Assembly: GCA_030068145.1 (NCBI GenBank)
Contig: JAPJBO010000877.1
Location: 1-64,000, forward strand
DNA length: 64,000 bases
Direction: 5' to 3'
Origin: Diplonema papillatum
Lineage: Eukaryota > Euglenozoa > Diplonemea > Diplonemida > Diplonemidae
The notes under the pieces are model-generated. The model saw only the letters and a program-made list of their open reading frames with translations, had not been told where the DNA came from and did no database searches. This document shows positions 21,193 to 34,310 of the stretch, piece by piece. The translations under genes were made by a program, and so were the position numbers. Positions within the stretch are counted from its first letter, which is position 1. Each line of letters starts with the position of its first letter.

Positions 21193-21866
21193 ATGAGCGG
21201 ACGAAGACCGAGCGGCGTGGAAGCGCATCCAAAGTATTTGCTGCTGCAACGGGAGCTCGAGGAACTGCGCGAGACGCAAGATGAACACGAAACCCGCGCG
21301 AATGTGGCCCGGGGCCGCGCCCGGACCCGAGGGGGCGTCATCCAGTACTTGTGCACGACTTTGTTCCGCGAGATCGTCGCGTTAAAGGAGGAGATCTTCG
21401 TGCTGAAGACGACCGGCCACTGCGACGAGCCCCACCGCCCGCACACCGCTGCGTTGGACCTGGACTTCTCGCTGATGGAACTCGCGAAGCTGATTGACCT
21501 GTCGATCGAGGAGGGAGGCAACATAGCAGGCGTGATCGAGCTTCAAATGAAGCAGTACGAAGACGGGAAGCAAAAGCTGCAACGAGAGCTCGGTCGATCG
21601 ATAGAAGCAGCCGACCAGTTGCAGCGAAAATGCGACGAGGCAACAGGGCGCGCGGCCGAGATGGCGGAACGGGCGGCGCGGCTCGAGCAGCAGCTCGGAG
21701 CGACGCCGCAAGCCCACGGCGGTGGGGCCGTCGAAGCACGGGACTTCGCTACGCAAACCGACGCGTTCGTAACAGAAGAAGAGGCCACCGCCGTCTGCCG
21801 CGTCGACGAGCTGGATCAGCTCGTCTGCAGCTTACAAGCGAACCTCGCCGCGGCCGAGGCTTCATG
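21193..21866 (+). CDS. Exon 1 of 2, coiled-coil protein with ATQTD motif
   Basis: ATG at 21193 (CCACAATGAGC) begins a 224-codon exon dominated by heptad-like coiled coil (RELEELRETQDEHETRANV, KQKLQRELGRSIEAADQLQR). It includes FATQTD, a motif frequent in ciliary and centrosomal coiled-coil proteins (established observation). The exon ends in phase 2 before GTACGTG at 21867. A phase-matched acceptor at 29840 opens an exon whose coiled coil continues (IRLEDEKEELATANATFRQH). The phase agreement and shared character support one gene across an ~8-kb intron. A basal-body or axonemal role is inference only. Confidence 0.65.
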
Positions 21867-22142
21867 GTACGTGTCTTGATGTTCTCTATGGCACCATAGT
21901 CCAGAAAATCCGTGGTAAAGAAAGAAAGCCAAAAATACCGTCTCTAAAAGGCATGCTAAGACGCTGAAAGTTAATAGTGTTGTCGACAACGAAAAGCAAA
22001 AGAATAAACCAAAACGACGCAGTTCTTTTCTTAAATAGACCACCGCGTAAGCGTTCAACAAAAAACAGAACCATTTGTAGCTGTATCGTTTCTGACTGAC
22101 ACCTGAAAAGACACGAATCGCTAAAAGTGTCTGCTAGGCCAA

Positions 22143-22674
22143 TCCCGTTTCATCGAAATATGCACCGGGCGGCCCCTCTGAGTGTTTTTGTTCAAAGCAT
22201 GCAAATCCTGCACGGAATAGTTGACTAGCCATCAAGTTCAAACTGCTATTACTACTACGACCGAAGCATGACACGACGCGCTCAAAGAGGTAGTCGGTCG
22301 CGGCTTGTGCAGTCTATCGTCACAGTTCAAAACTACTGCTAGTACTCCTAAAACGGCATCAGCTCTCCGCTGCACGTGGTATCTACCAACCAAACGGCAG
22401 CATCCGCCTCGAGGACGAAAAGAAGAGCTTGCGACGGCGCACGCAACCGTCCGGCAGCACGCCGCGGAAACGGAAAGCGCCTCCCGCCCTGCGCAGAACG
22501 ACGCAGAGCGGCTCTCAGACACGGCGGGCAACAGCGCCGGCAGTGCCGACGCCGGGCAGAGCACCGAACGCGCTGGTTCGACCACTAGCCTCCGTCGAAA
22601 GAAGCACCGGGCGGCCCCTCCGAGTATTCTTGTTCGAAGCATGCAGACCCTGCAGGGAATAGTTGACCGGCCTG
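22143..22674 (+). repeat. Intron duplication flanking a decayed exon copy
   Basis: The segment 22151-22230 recurs at 22595-22674 (shared CACCGGGCGGCCCCTC and GGAATAGTTGAC). Between them lies a copy of the exon-2 start. The unit of about 445 bp therefore appears to have been duplicated together with the exon border. A short related piece lies at 45495-45530. Confidence 0.7.
22401..22585 (+). pseudogene. Decayed duplicate of exon 2 of the coiled-coil gene
   Basis: It aligns to 29841-30030 from the same acceptor (AAACGGCAG|CATCCGCCTCGAGGACGA) at about 90% identity. A one-base deletion within GACGAAAAGAAGAGC shifts the frame relative to exon 2, so splicing here in phase 2 would give a stop-prone product. 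The downstream part stays open in the original frame (EELATAHATVRQHAAETES). It is a pseudoexon, or possibly an alternative exon if a different border is used. Confidence 0.65.
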
Positions 22675-24816
<2,142 letters not shown>

Positions 24817-24914
24817 TTGCAGTTTACTGAGGGAATTGGCACAGCGAATTGTTCAACTTGCTTGATAACAAACCATCAGCAGGCCGCAGTTAGTGACAAA
24901 GGAATAAACAATTT
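24817..24914 (+). repeat. Split direct repeat A1
   Basis: 98 bp starting TTGCAGTTTACTGAGGGAAT and identical to 27806-27903. It forms the left end of the element against (TAC)n. The equivalent end in the older solo copy at 29142 reads TTTTAGTTTACTGAGGGAAT. Confidence 0.95.
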
Positions 24915-25067
24915 GCGAGACCATCGCCGCAGCCATCCTTTCATTTACTGAGAAGGTCCACCGACTCCTCCCAGACCGTCACAGTACATCAACATCTACC
25001 GACGAATGTGGGCCGGGCGGTCCTGGCGTTGCTGACAACGGGAGCTTCTGGACGCACAGGCCGTACG

Positions 25068-25955
25068 ATGGAAACGCAAGTATCGAGTTCGGATGCCGAG
25101 ACAAGGCTTGTGGCCCTGCTGCAGCAGATGTGGGCGGACACTACTTTGCAGGAGCGCCGGAGATTGTGGCGCCGCCTTACTACGTGGACGTCACAGCAGC
25201 AGCTTCCCCTCAACGCGGACAATGCTTGCCTGTTTGTTGCAGCGACGGGAATTCGGGTGCAGGGCCTCTTGACGTACGCGAAGACGCTGTCGGCGACGTT
25301 TGGCGCGATGGGGATGGACAGCCAGCCGTTGCGGGTGATGGCTTCGGCACTCCGCAACGCTGGGGCTGCAGTTCCACAGAATCAGGCGTTGCCCTTGGAC
25401 AGGGGTACTCTAGTGCGATGGGCAGAACCGCAGGCCCTGGCTGTGAAGATGTGTGCTTTGCTCGCGTGGAAGACAGCATCCCGATGGGCCGAAGTGGCGG
25501 CTCTCTCTTCGACTCAGTTTCTGTCGGTCACGCCGGAGGAAATAGTCGTGGATTGGAAGCAGACACCGAAGGGCCGGCGGCGGGACCCGTTCAAGCCGTC
25601 GAGGTTTGTCGTGGTAGTCGGTCCTCTAACGGCCGAGCTTGCCGAGATGTACCGGGCAAGAGCGCCCTTCGCCGAGTTGTGTTCTCTGACGACCACGGGC
25701 TTGGATGCGATGTGGGCGCGGTCTCCCGAAATGCGCAAGTACTCGGCGCATTCGATCAAGAGGGGCGCAGTGACGCGATTGTTCGACTGCATTGCACTAG
25801 GAGTGCCGATCCCGTTGTACCTGGTCAACCGGTTGGCCAAACACGAGGAGCCGGGAGGGCCAGGAGCGATCTCCAAAACGACGATCCGGTACGGAGCCGA
25901 TCCGCTTTCCCTCGCCCGTGTCCTCGGGACTGCGAAAGCAACGATGCATCTCTGA
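25068..25955 (+). CDS. Tyrosine recombinase of the YR retrotransposon
   Basis: The preferred start is the ATG at 25068 (ACGATGGAAACG), giving 295 residues; the open frame extends a little upstream from a GTG. The fold markers of a phage-integrase-like tyrosine recombinase appear in order: a first arginine in KTASRWAEVAAL (about 135), a lysine candidate in DWKQTPKG, H-S-I-K-R as the H-x-x-R box (about residue 230), and the presumptive nucleophile tyrosine in TTIRYGAD (about 277). It would cut and join DNA through a 3'-phosphotyrosine to integrate the circular cDNA. Integration next to (TAC)n implies preference for that tract or chance homology at the crossover. The frame is intact. Confidence 0.8.
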   Translation: METQVSSSDAETRLVALLQQMWADTTLQERRRLWRRLTTWTSQQQLPLNADNACLFVAATGIRVQGLLTYAKTLSATFGAMGMDSQPLRVMASALRNAGAAVPQNQALPLDRGTLVRWAEPQALAVKMCALLAWKTASRWAEVAALSSTQFLSVTPEEIVVDWKQTPKGRRRDPFKPSRFVVVVGPLTAELAEMYRARAPFAELCSLTTTGLDAMWARSPEMRKYSAHSIKRGAVTRLFDCIALGVPIPLYLVNRLAKHEEPGGPGAISKTTIRYGADPLSLARVLGTAKATMHL

Positions 25956-26089
25956 ATCGCCGACTCCGGTCGGACCCAGTGTTCACTACGTTGCGGGCGC
26001 ACTCCGTGACGCGGCGCGGCGGGTCGACCCGGCTACCTCGGACCCCAGCAGAAAGACGCTCCCCGCTGCATGTTGCGCCTGTCAAGCCA

Positions 26090-27628
26090 ATGGACGTAGA
26101 CAGGCTGCGCGCTCGCATGGCTCCTAGTGTTCGCGCGCGCTTCGATGAGACTTGGCAGAGAACGTTTTACCCGGACGTGGGAAGTGTCCTGCCGTCGCTC
26201 GGATCCCCATCGAGGTTGGAGGTCGGTCATGCGCGGCAGCTGGAGGAATGTAACGTTGCTGGGAAAGCGTCAGGCCCCGGAGCATGGACGTCCGTGCCGT
26301 TTACCGTGCTTGAGGAGAAAGATGGGTCTCTTCGACAGCGGTTCATTTTATGGACCCTCGACGGCAATCGTGCAGCTGAAGCAGCTGGATACGAGGCATC
26401 CGTGCCATTGGCTCATGTGTCGCACTACTTCGAAGCCATCCATGAAGAGTGCGGGACGACGCGGGATTTTCGGACGGGTTTCTATGCGATAGAAATCCCT
26501 AAGGCCGTCCGGCATTTGTTTCGGTTCACTGCAGATGATGGCAGCTGGTGGGAGTTGAACCGCCTGCCGATGGGTCATGTCTGTGCACCGGAGCTGATGC
26601 ACACGTTGGCGGCGGTATCGGCTGGACACCCCAACTTTGTGTTGCCAGAACTCGCGGAGGATAGTGTTGTCGTTCATGTGTGGATCGACAACATCCGATA
26701 CGCGGGCTCGAAGCGAAACGTCCTTGAGGCAACGCAGCGGTTGGATCAGACGGCGTTGGACTGCTCGCTAACGTGGAAGGAGGCTGATTCACAGTCGGCT
26801 TCTCGGCGTTACGAGTTTATCGGTGTCGATTGGAGACATGGCGTGTCACAGGTTTCGTTGAGCAGCAAGCTTCGCAGGAAATTAGTAACGACGCGATACG
26901 ACCTCAGTTCTTCTTCGCTCTCTGCCGGGGAAATCGAGACGTTGGGAGGCAGACTCCTCCACGCATCAGCAATCGCGGGTATTTTCCCCGGTTCCTTTTG
27001 GTTTGCTCTCAAGTTCATGCGCAGGGTCACGAACTCGTTAAATCGAGGAACAAGAATGCCGGCGGAACAGGTCCTCCTGTCTCCGTGTATCCGCTCATCG
27101 TTACAGGATTGGATAGACGCGGTCATGAAGCCGCGGGTCGTACCGACGAAGCTCCCTGCCCCGTCGATGACAGCATTTGTCGATGCTAGCAAGAAGGGGT
27201 GGGGAGGTGTCCTCGTGAATTCTCGCACATCGGAGGTCACCATCTTGGGGGGCCCGTGGTCAGCCGAGGAATCTCGGCTACACATCAACGTTCTAGAGGC
27301 TATGGCCTTCGAGCGCGTTGTTGCATCGATACCTGATACCTTTGCAGGGGGGCGAATTGACGTGGTGGTCGACAACACCACAGTCCAAGGGGTAGCCCGG
27401 AAAGGGTTTTGCGTCCGTGACCCAAATCTGAATAATTCGGTGGTGTCTGGGCTCGCCAGAGTGCGGACCCTAGGCTGCGCACTTTCCGTGCGATGGGTAC
27501 GGAGCGAGGGGAATCCAGCGGATCTCCCATCACGCGTTCCCCTGTCATCGTTGACCCCAGGTTCTGTCGATTCCGTGACACAGGCGGTTGTGGACTTTTT
27601 CACTGGCGGCGGGGTGGATGGAAGGTGA
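26090..27628 (+). CDS. Reverse transcriptase-RNase H of the YR retrotransposon
   Basis: I start it at ATG 26090, 135 bases after the recombinase stop. The frame is open further upstream but there it overlaps the recombinase in another phase. RT features: a palm segment with FYAIEIPKAVRHLFRF, then LNRLPMGHVCAPELM, then VVVHVWIDNIRYAGS, where the usual x-x-D-D catalytic box reads I-D-N. The RNase H-like domain follows, with TAFVDASKKGWGGVL, INVLEAMAFERV, VVDNTTVQG and VRWVRSEGNPADLPSR supplying its acidic residues. The stop codon overlaps the first bases of repeat B1. The product copies the element RNA into DNA. The frame is intact, so the copy could be active. Confidence 0.82.
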   Translation: MDVDRLRARMAPSVRARFDETWQRTFYPDVGSVLPSLGSPSRLEVGHARQLEECNVAGKASGPGAWTSVPFTVLEEKDGSLRQRFILWTLDGNRAAEAAGYEASVPLAHVSHYFEAIHEECGTTRDFRTGFYAIEIPKAVRHLFRFTADDGSWWELNRLPMGHVCAPELMHTLAAVSAGHPNFVLPELAEDSVVVHVWIDNIRYAGSKRNVLEATQRLDQTALDCSLTWKEADSQSASRRYEFIGVDWRHGVSQVSLSSKLRRKLVTTRYDLSSSSLSAGEIETLGGRLLHASAIAGIFPGSFWFALKFMRRVTNSLNRGTRMPAEQVLLSPCIRSSLQDWIDAVMKPRVVPTKLPAPSMTAFVDASKKGWGGVLVNSRTSEVTILGGPWSAEESRLHINVLEAMAFERVVASIPDTFAGGRIDVVVDNTTVQGVARKGFCVRDPNLNNSVVSGLARVRTLGCALSVRWVRSEGNPADLPSRVPLSSLTPGSVDSVTQAVVDFFTGGGVDGR

Positions 27629-28102
27629 TCGTCTTGGTGGGCGTTGATACGCCAACAAACCATTCCTTTCATCCCGTTCGCAAGTTCGTTAGTTGTTAGG
27701 TTCAATTGGCTTCACACTTTCCCTTTGATGCTATGCGTGTTGTGGCTCAGCATTAGGTGAAATCTGACCAACCAAGCAAAAGACAAGGAGAGTTCGTGAC
27801 AATTCTTGCAGTTTACTGAGGGAATTGGCACAGCGAATTGTTCAACTTGCTTGATAACAAACCATCAGCAGGCCGCAGTTAGTGACAAAGGAATAAACAA
27901 TTTCCCACCCTCCCTTGCCCCGGTGATCGTCTTGGTGGGCGTTGATACGCCAACAAACCATTCCTTTCATCCCGTTCGCAAGTTCGTTAGTTGTTAGGTT
28001 CAATTGGCTTCACACTTTCCCTTTGATGCTATGCGTGTTGTGGCTCAGCATTAGGTGAAATCTGACCAACCAAGCAAAAGACAAGGAGAGTTCGTGACAA
28101 TT
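27624..28102 (+). repeat. B1-A2-B2 terminal repeat block
   Basis: B1 27624-27804, A2 27806-27903, linker CCCACCCTCCCTTGCCCC 27904-27921, B2 27922-28102. The B1/A2 junction (GACAATTC|TTGCAG) should reproduce the joint of the circular intermediate. The linker motif C-[AG]-CCCTCCCTTGCCCC also precedes B-type repeats in the other copies in this intron. Confidence 0.92.
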
Positions 28103-28103
28103 C

Positions 28104-28637
<534 letters not shown>

Positions 28638-29124
28638 TGGTTTACCGTGGGAATTGGAGCAAAGCGCATGGCAGGAGGAGCACCTACCCAAACCAACACC
28701 AGAAGAGTTTGGGAGGAGGCACTAGTCACTCTGGCAGCAACAAAAGCCCAAACCCAGCAGGAGCAAAGAATGTCAGTCTCACCTTCCTCTTTCTTTTTTT
28801 GACCTTTTACCGTTCTCTTTCAACTGGAGTGGCCACGGCGGAACCCGTCAAGTGGGAGAACCCACCAACAGACGAACGCAGGAAGGAGCTCAGGCCGAAG
28901 TTTGTAGAGCATCTGTGTGTGAAAGCGGAAAGTAGGTGCGAGAACAGGCAAACCTTGTGCGCTAGCTTCGTTCAACCGTGAATCAAGAAGCAGGGCCTAC
29001 CCCACATTCTCACTGTCATTTGAGAGAGAGAGAGCGCTGCCAGAGGAACGCCAGCCGAACAACGGCTGCAGACCCCGCCTCAGAACGAGTGCGATGATGC
29101 CAGAAGAAGCCAGCAACAATTCCT
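28638..29124 (+). mobile_element. Solo terminal repeat, third YR-element variant
   Basis: It begins GGTTTACCGTGGGAATTGGA and shares GGAGCAAAGCGCATGGCAGG with the A' repeat. It ends in GAGTGCGATGATGCCAGAAG...CAATTCC next to a short (TAC)5, matching the B' end. No RT or recombinase is visible. At 487 bp it is longer than the other solo copies. It is best read as an A''-B'' unit left after recombination of an element. Confidence 0.65.
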
Positions 29125-29141
29125 ACTACTACTACTACTAT

Positions 29142-29730
<589 letters not shown>

Positions 29731-29840
29731 AATCTACTACTTGCGCAGTCTCTCGTCACAGATTGCCTATCGAGTTCAAAACTACTACTATCGGCATCAG
29801 CTCTCGGCTGCACGTGGTCGACCTACCAACCAAACGGCAG

Positions 29841-32800
29841 CATCCGCCTCGAGGACGAGAAGGAAGAGCTCGCGACGGCGAACGCAACCTTCCGGCAGCA
29901 CGCCGCGGAAACGGAAGGCACGCAGCCTCCCGCCCTGCAGAACGACGCAGAGCGGCTCTCAGACACGGCGGGTGCCAGCACCGGCAGTGCCGACGCTGGA
30001 CGGGACACCGAACGCGCGGGTTCGACCGGAGCCCAGGAGACCATCGACGGGCTGGCGCGTGCCGTCGAGGAGAAGGCAGCGGAAGCGGCGCAGCTGAAGG
30101 CGAGGCTCGAGGTCCGGACGCTGGCGGAAACCGCCGAGTTTGAGACAAAGCTGACCTTCGCCCGCGTGGACCGGTCGGAGGGCGACGACAGGCGGGAGCG
30201 CGAGCACGCCGAAGAGGCGTACCAGTCCCGGACCGAGCTCGAAAGGCTGGAGGGCGCCCTCGCGGGCGAGAAGGACGCCGCGGCCGCGCTGCGGTGCCGC
30301 GCCGCGTTCAACGAGAACGCAGTCGCCCGCTGCGCGCTGCTGGAGCACGAGAGGGCCGCCGCCGTGCGCGATCTCGACGAGGCCGCCCGCGCGGCGTCCG
30401 CCACCGCCCGGCAGTTTGCCGACGAACAGCGCCGCCGGCGCGACGAAGTCGCGCTGCTGGCGCGCGCGGCGCGCCAGCTCCGCGCCTTCTTCGAAGCTGC
30501 ATGCGCACCCCTCGGCCTGCCCCGGCCCCCACAGTGGGGTCGGTCGCAGGAGTCTTTTTCGGCCAGCGAAAGAGTGCCCGCAGGAGCGAGCGGAGAAGAG
30601 GGCGAGCGCAAAGCGACGGAGGCAGCGCAAACCACCGCTGGAGGAGGACCCGCCGCGAAAGGATCCCCCGCCTCTCCTGATCCCTCGGAACCAGGGCTGC
30701 CCGCGCTGGCGGCCGCGGTCGTCGAAGGGCTCGCGGGGCGGAAGCTCAACCGCCTCCTCAGCCCGGACGCCTTGAACGCGGGGGACGCAAGGGAAGCGGC
30801 CGAACCGCCGGCAGCAGGCGCGCTGTTTTCGCCGAGCGAGCAACCCGAAGCTGGGGCGGCCGAGGCGCCGCCAACCCCTGGCCGGCCGCGGCGCGGCAGC
30901 GGCCGGCGGGCGAGCGGCAAGCGCGCGGGCGGCGCGCGGGCGAGGCGGCGGTCGTACACGCAGCCCGCCTTTTTCCGCGGAGGGGAGCCCGCCTGCGGCG
31001 GGAAGGCGGCGCCGGCGGCTGCGCCCGGGCGCCACTGCGGCTCCTGCCGCTGCGGAGGCGCGCCGGTAGCTCCGCTTTCCGACGCGGCCGCCCGGCGGGC
31101 GGCAGGGGTGCTGTCCGGACCCGGGCTGCACCGCTGCGGCTCCTGCGGCAGCGAGCTGGCTGCCCCGCTTTTCGACGCGGCCGCCTGGCGGGCGACGGGG
31201 GTACTGTCCGGACCCGGGCTGCACCGCTGCGGCTCCTGCGGCAGCGAGCTGGCTGCCCCGCTTTTCGACGCGGCCGCCTGGCGGGCGGCGCGCGCCGCGA
31301 TGGAGCAGCTGGCGAGCTGCGGCTGCCCCGGCGCGGCCCGCGCGGCAGCCGCCGAATGGCTGGCGGCCGGACGCACCACCCACAGGCCGACGGAGACCAC
31401 CGCCGCAATTTTTTTTGACTCCCCTTCTTCCTCAAAACCAGCACCAACGGCAGCGACACCCCCGCCCGGGGGCGAAAGAGCCGAGGGGGCGCAAACCGCC
31501 GGACCGGCGGAGACCGCCGCAAGTTTTCCCGCCTCCCCTTATTCCTCAAAACCAGCACCAATGGCAACTACACCCCCACCCGCGCAGCCCGCGGGAGACG
31601 AGCGGCGAGCAGACGGGAGGCACGGCAAGTGTGCAGGCGGCGGAGTCTCCCACGCGAAGCGCAGCGGATCGCTCGCAGCGGTGCAGCTGCCGCCCGAGGC
31701 CCTGTCGGGTTTGGTGGTGGCTGCGGACGCGGCGAACGGGTCCGACGGACTCGAGCACAACGGGCGGGGCGGTCGAACCGCGGGGCACGACGAAAAAGTA
31801 GGCGTGCGCGTGTTCCTGCCGAGAGTTGCCCCTCTGGAAGACCCCCCACCCGAACCCGCCGAACGCCGCCGCGAATCCTCCGGCGACGCCGGAGGCGTTG
31901 ACTGGGGGAAACCAGCCGAAGGCTTTGACTGGGGGAAACCAGCCGCCGGCGGCGGCTGGTTTCCCCCGTTCCTCCGCGCGCTCTGCGCCGCGTGCGACGG
32001 CTGCAGGGACGCGGTCGCGAGGCGGGCGGCGGCTCCCCCCGCCGCGCAGCAGGTTTTAGCGGAGCCAGCCCCGCTGACCCCGCCCTGCCACCCGAGGCGG
32101 CAGCAGCAGCAGCAGCACCCGCGCGCCGCGGCCCAACCGGCCCGGGGCGAGCGGATCCTGGCGGGACCGCACGGCTCCCGGGCCGGCGAACGCGCGGAAA
32201 GCCCGGCCCCCGATGGAAGGAGCACCCCCCGCGCTTTCCGCGTGGGCTCGGCGGCCGGCGGCAAGACCCCGCGCGGCAGCGGCGCCGGCGGCGAAGCGGA
32301 CCGCGCCGAGCGGGGCCCCACCACCAGCAGCAGCGGCGACAACAGCAGCAACAGCAACAGCAACGAGCCCTGCAGGGTCGTTGCTGGTCGACCGGAGGAG
32401 GACCGTGTTTTGGCCGTCCGGCGCGCTTCGTCGCCGCGGACCGATGGTCGCAAAAAGGGCGCGGCCTTCACCCCGGGCCCTGGGGTTCGGGCTGCGAGTG
32501 CAGGTGGGTCTGCGGGGATGGACGGTTCGTTTTCCCCGCTGGACGCGCCGCCCGAAATGTCCGCGGCGCCCGACGAGCCGAGCGACGGCGCGGCGCGGCT
32601 GGCGCGGGCGGCGTCGCGAAACGCGGGCGGGTCCCCGTTTTCCGAGCTGATTCCGCACGACCCGGCCCCGTTGGAAACCCTGCTCGAAGCCCTCGCTGCA
32701 GAGGAGCCCGCCAGCCTCCACGCCCTGCTGCAGCGCACGGTCCTTCGCGCCATGGCGGAACTGCCCGAACACGGCGAGGAGAAATCCTTCGGGGGAAAGC

Positions 32801-33708
32801 CGGTCACGCTCCTCCCGTTTTCGGAGACCGCGGCCGCAACCACGCTGTATGAGAAGGAGCTGAAGCCGTGGCTGCCGGGGTGCGGGGTGTGGTCGGTGTT
32901 GAAGGGCGGTGGTGGGAGGGACGGCGCGGCGGCGACCGTGTGGGAAGCGCTGGAAGTCAAGATATTCGGGCTCCTCCGCTGGGTCGCGGCGGCGAAGAAG
33001 AACTGCAGCCGGCTGCCGGACGGAGGCGGCGGCGACGCGAAGAGCGGCCCGCCCGCCGCGGCCGCCGACCCGGGAGACCCTAACCCAGCGGACAGCCGAC
33101 GCCAGCCCGGCCTGGCCGCGGCCCCCACGCGGATCGACTTCGCCGGGGCGTCCGAGCTCCAAGAGAGCTGCCGCCGCCCGCAGCGGCAGAGGCCGGTCGC
33201 GAAAGCGCGGGGGAAGCTGAAGACGCGGGCGCCTCCCCTCGTCGCTGCGGCTCTGCGAAGGCGGGACCCGCTTTCCCCGTCGGCTCTGCTGGACCCGGAC
33301 GGCATTTCGTCCGCGCCCGCCAAGTCAGGCGAGCACGTTGCAAAGCCCCGACCTGTGTCCCATCGGATCACTAGCCAGCCACCCCTTCACAAGCTCCTGA
33401 GTCGATCGCCCACCCAAACCCCTTCCCTGAACCCGCCGACCCTCACTTTCACGTCGTTCCCGTCACCGTCCCGCGCTCTTGCGGAACAGGTGCCGTCGAG
33501 CGCTGCGCCTGGCTCCGGCAGCTGCTTCGACGGCAAGAACTGCTTCGCCGCGCCGAAGACGCTGAAGGCGATGCCGCATGCGTGCCCACTCGCCAAAATG
33601 AACTTTTCGGCTTGCAACGCGCGGGCTGCGCGGCCCCGCAGCTCTCCGGGGGTGCGTTCTGTCGCTGCGCTTTCGTTCCAGCCGGAGCCTCGCCAGGACC
33701 TGCAGTAG
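29841..33708 (+). CDS. Exon 2 of 2, coiled-coil protein
   Basis: It opens in phase 2 after CAAACGGCAG and runs about 1289 codons to TAG at 33706. The first ~230 residues are strong coiled coil (EEKAAEAAQLKARLEVRTLA, ERLEGALAGEKDAAAALRCR). Next come Pro/Ala/Arg-rich segments with a 31-residue repeat containing CGSCG (31090-31290), then a Ser/Gly/Gln-rich stretch with CAG runs (32095-32370). A compact segment at about 32640-33050 (PLETLLEALAAEEPASLHAL, LPFSETAAATTLYEKELKPW) may be a folded helical domain. From about 33300 the composition changes and the last ~130 codons are doubtful; a further intron is possible. The region 33420-33830 is duplicated just downstream. Function is unknown. Confidence 0.65.
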
Positions 33709-33894
33709 GCGGTGCCACCAGCGAATATCTATCGGCTACATTCAGTGTTGGGCATTGCAGTCAGACATTGCTGCTGGGCATCGTAGCCCTGCGGTGTTTG
33801 TACGCCGCAGCGAGAGAAAAGGAATGAATACATACGATGGGTTGATGTCCCAGGGGTACTTTGGACACCCTGCGGGTTCACTCCACCTACAACC

Positions 33895-34310
33895 TCTTTT
33901 CCAAACCCGCCGAAGCTGACAATACGTCGTTCCCGTCACCGTCCCGCGCTCCTGCAGAGCGAGCGCTGCGTGCCTCCGGCACAGTACAGTAGCTCGGGCA
34001 GCGCTTCGACGGCATTAACTGCTTCGCCGCGCGAAGACGCTGGAGGCGATGCCGCACGCGTGCCCTCTCACCAAAAAGAACTTTTCGGCTGCAACGTGCG
34101 GGCTGCGCGGCCCCGCAGCTCTCCGGGGGTGCGCTCTGTCGCTGCGCTTTCGTTCCAGCCGGAGCCTCGCCAGGTCCTGCAGTAGGCGGTGCCACCAGCG
34201 AATATCCATTTGGCTATAGTCAGTGTTGGTCATTGCAGTCAGACATTGCTGCTGGGCATTGCAGCCCTGCGGTGTTTGTACGCAGCGAGAGGAAAGGAAT
34301 GAATCCGTTT
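33895..34310 (+). pseudogene. Tandem duplicate of the coiled-coil gene's 3' end
   Basis: It matches 33420-33830 at about 90% identity with indels, including the stop region (CTGCAGTAGGCGGTGCCACC) and the 3' flank (CAGTCAGACATTGCTGCTGG). The offset is about 475 bp. The indels break the upstream frame, so it is a non-coding remnant. Confidence 0.8.

Larger units (their letters stand above)
24817..28102 (+). mobile_element. Complete YR retrotransposon with split direct repeats
   Basis: A 3.29-kb element laid out as A1 (24817-24914), ORFs, B1 (27624-27804), A2 (27806-27903), an 18-bp linker, and B2 (27922-28102). A1 equals A2 (98 bp) and B1 equals B2 (181 bp) by eye, so insertion is recent. Split direct repeats of this A1...B1A2B2 form are diagnostic of tyrosine-recombinase retrotransposons of the Ngaro/PAT/VIPER kind (established). 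The recombinase ORF precedes RT-RNase H, as in VIPER rather than DIRS. No gag-like ORF is present. Both ends join (TAC)n directly, with no obvious target duplication, as expected for recombinase integration of a circular DNA. Confidence 0.88.

Noticed and set aside
25130-26089. N-terminal extension of the RT-RNase H frame
   Set aside because: It overlaps the recombinase gene out of phase and shows no RT-related pattern; the recombinase motifs prove the other frame.
29823-33371. Antisense frames of 474-610 codons opposite exon 2
   Set aside because: Same effect of high GC; the plus strand has coherent coiled coil and repeats, the minus strand has none.
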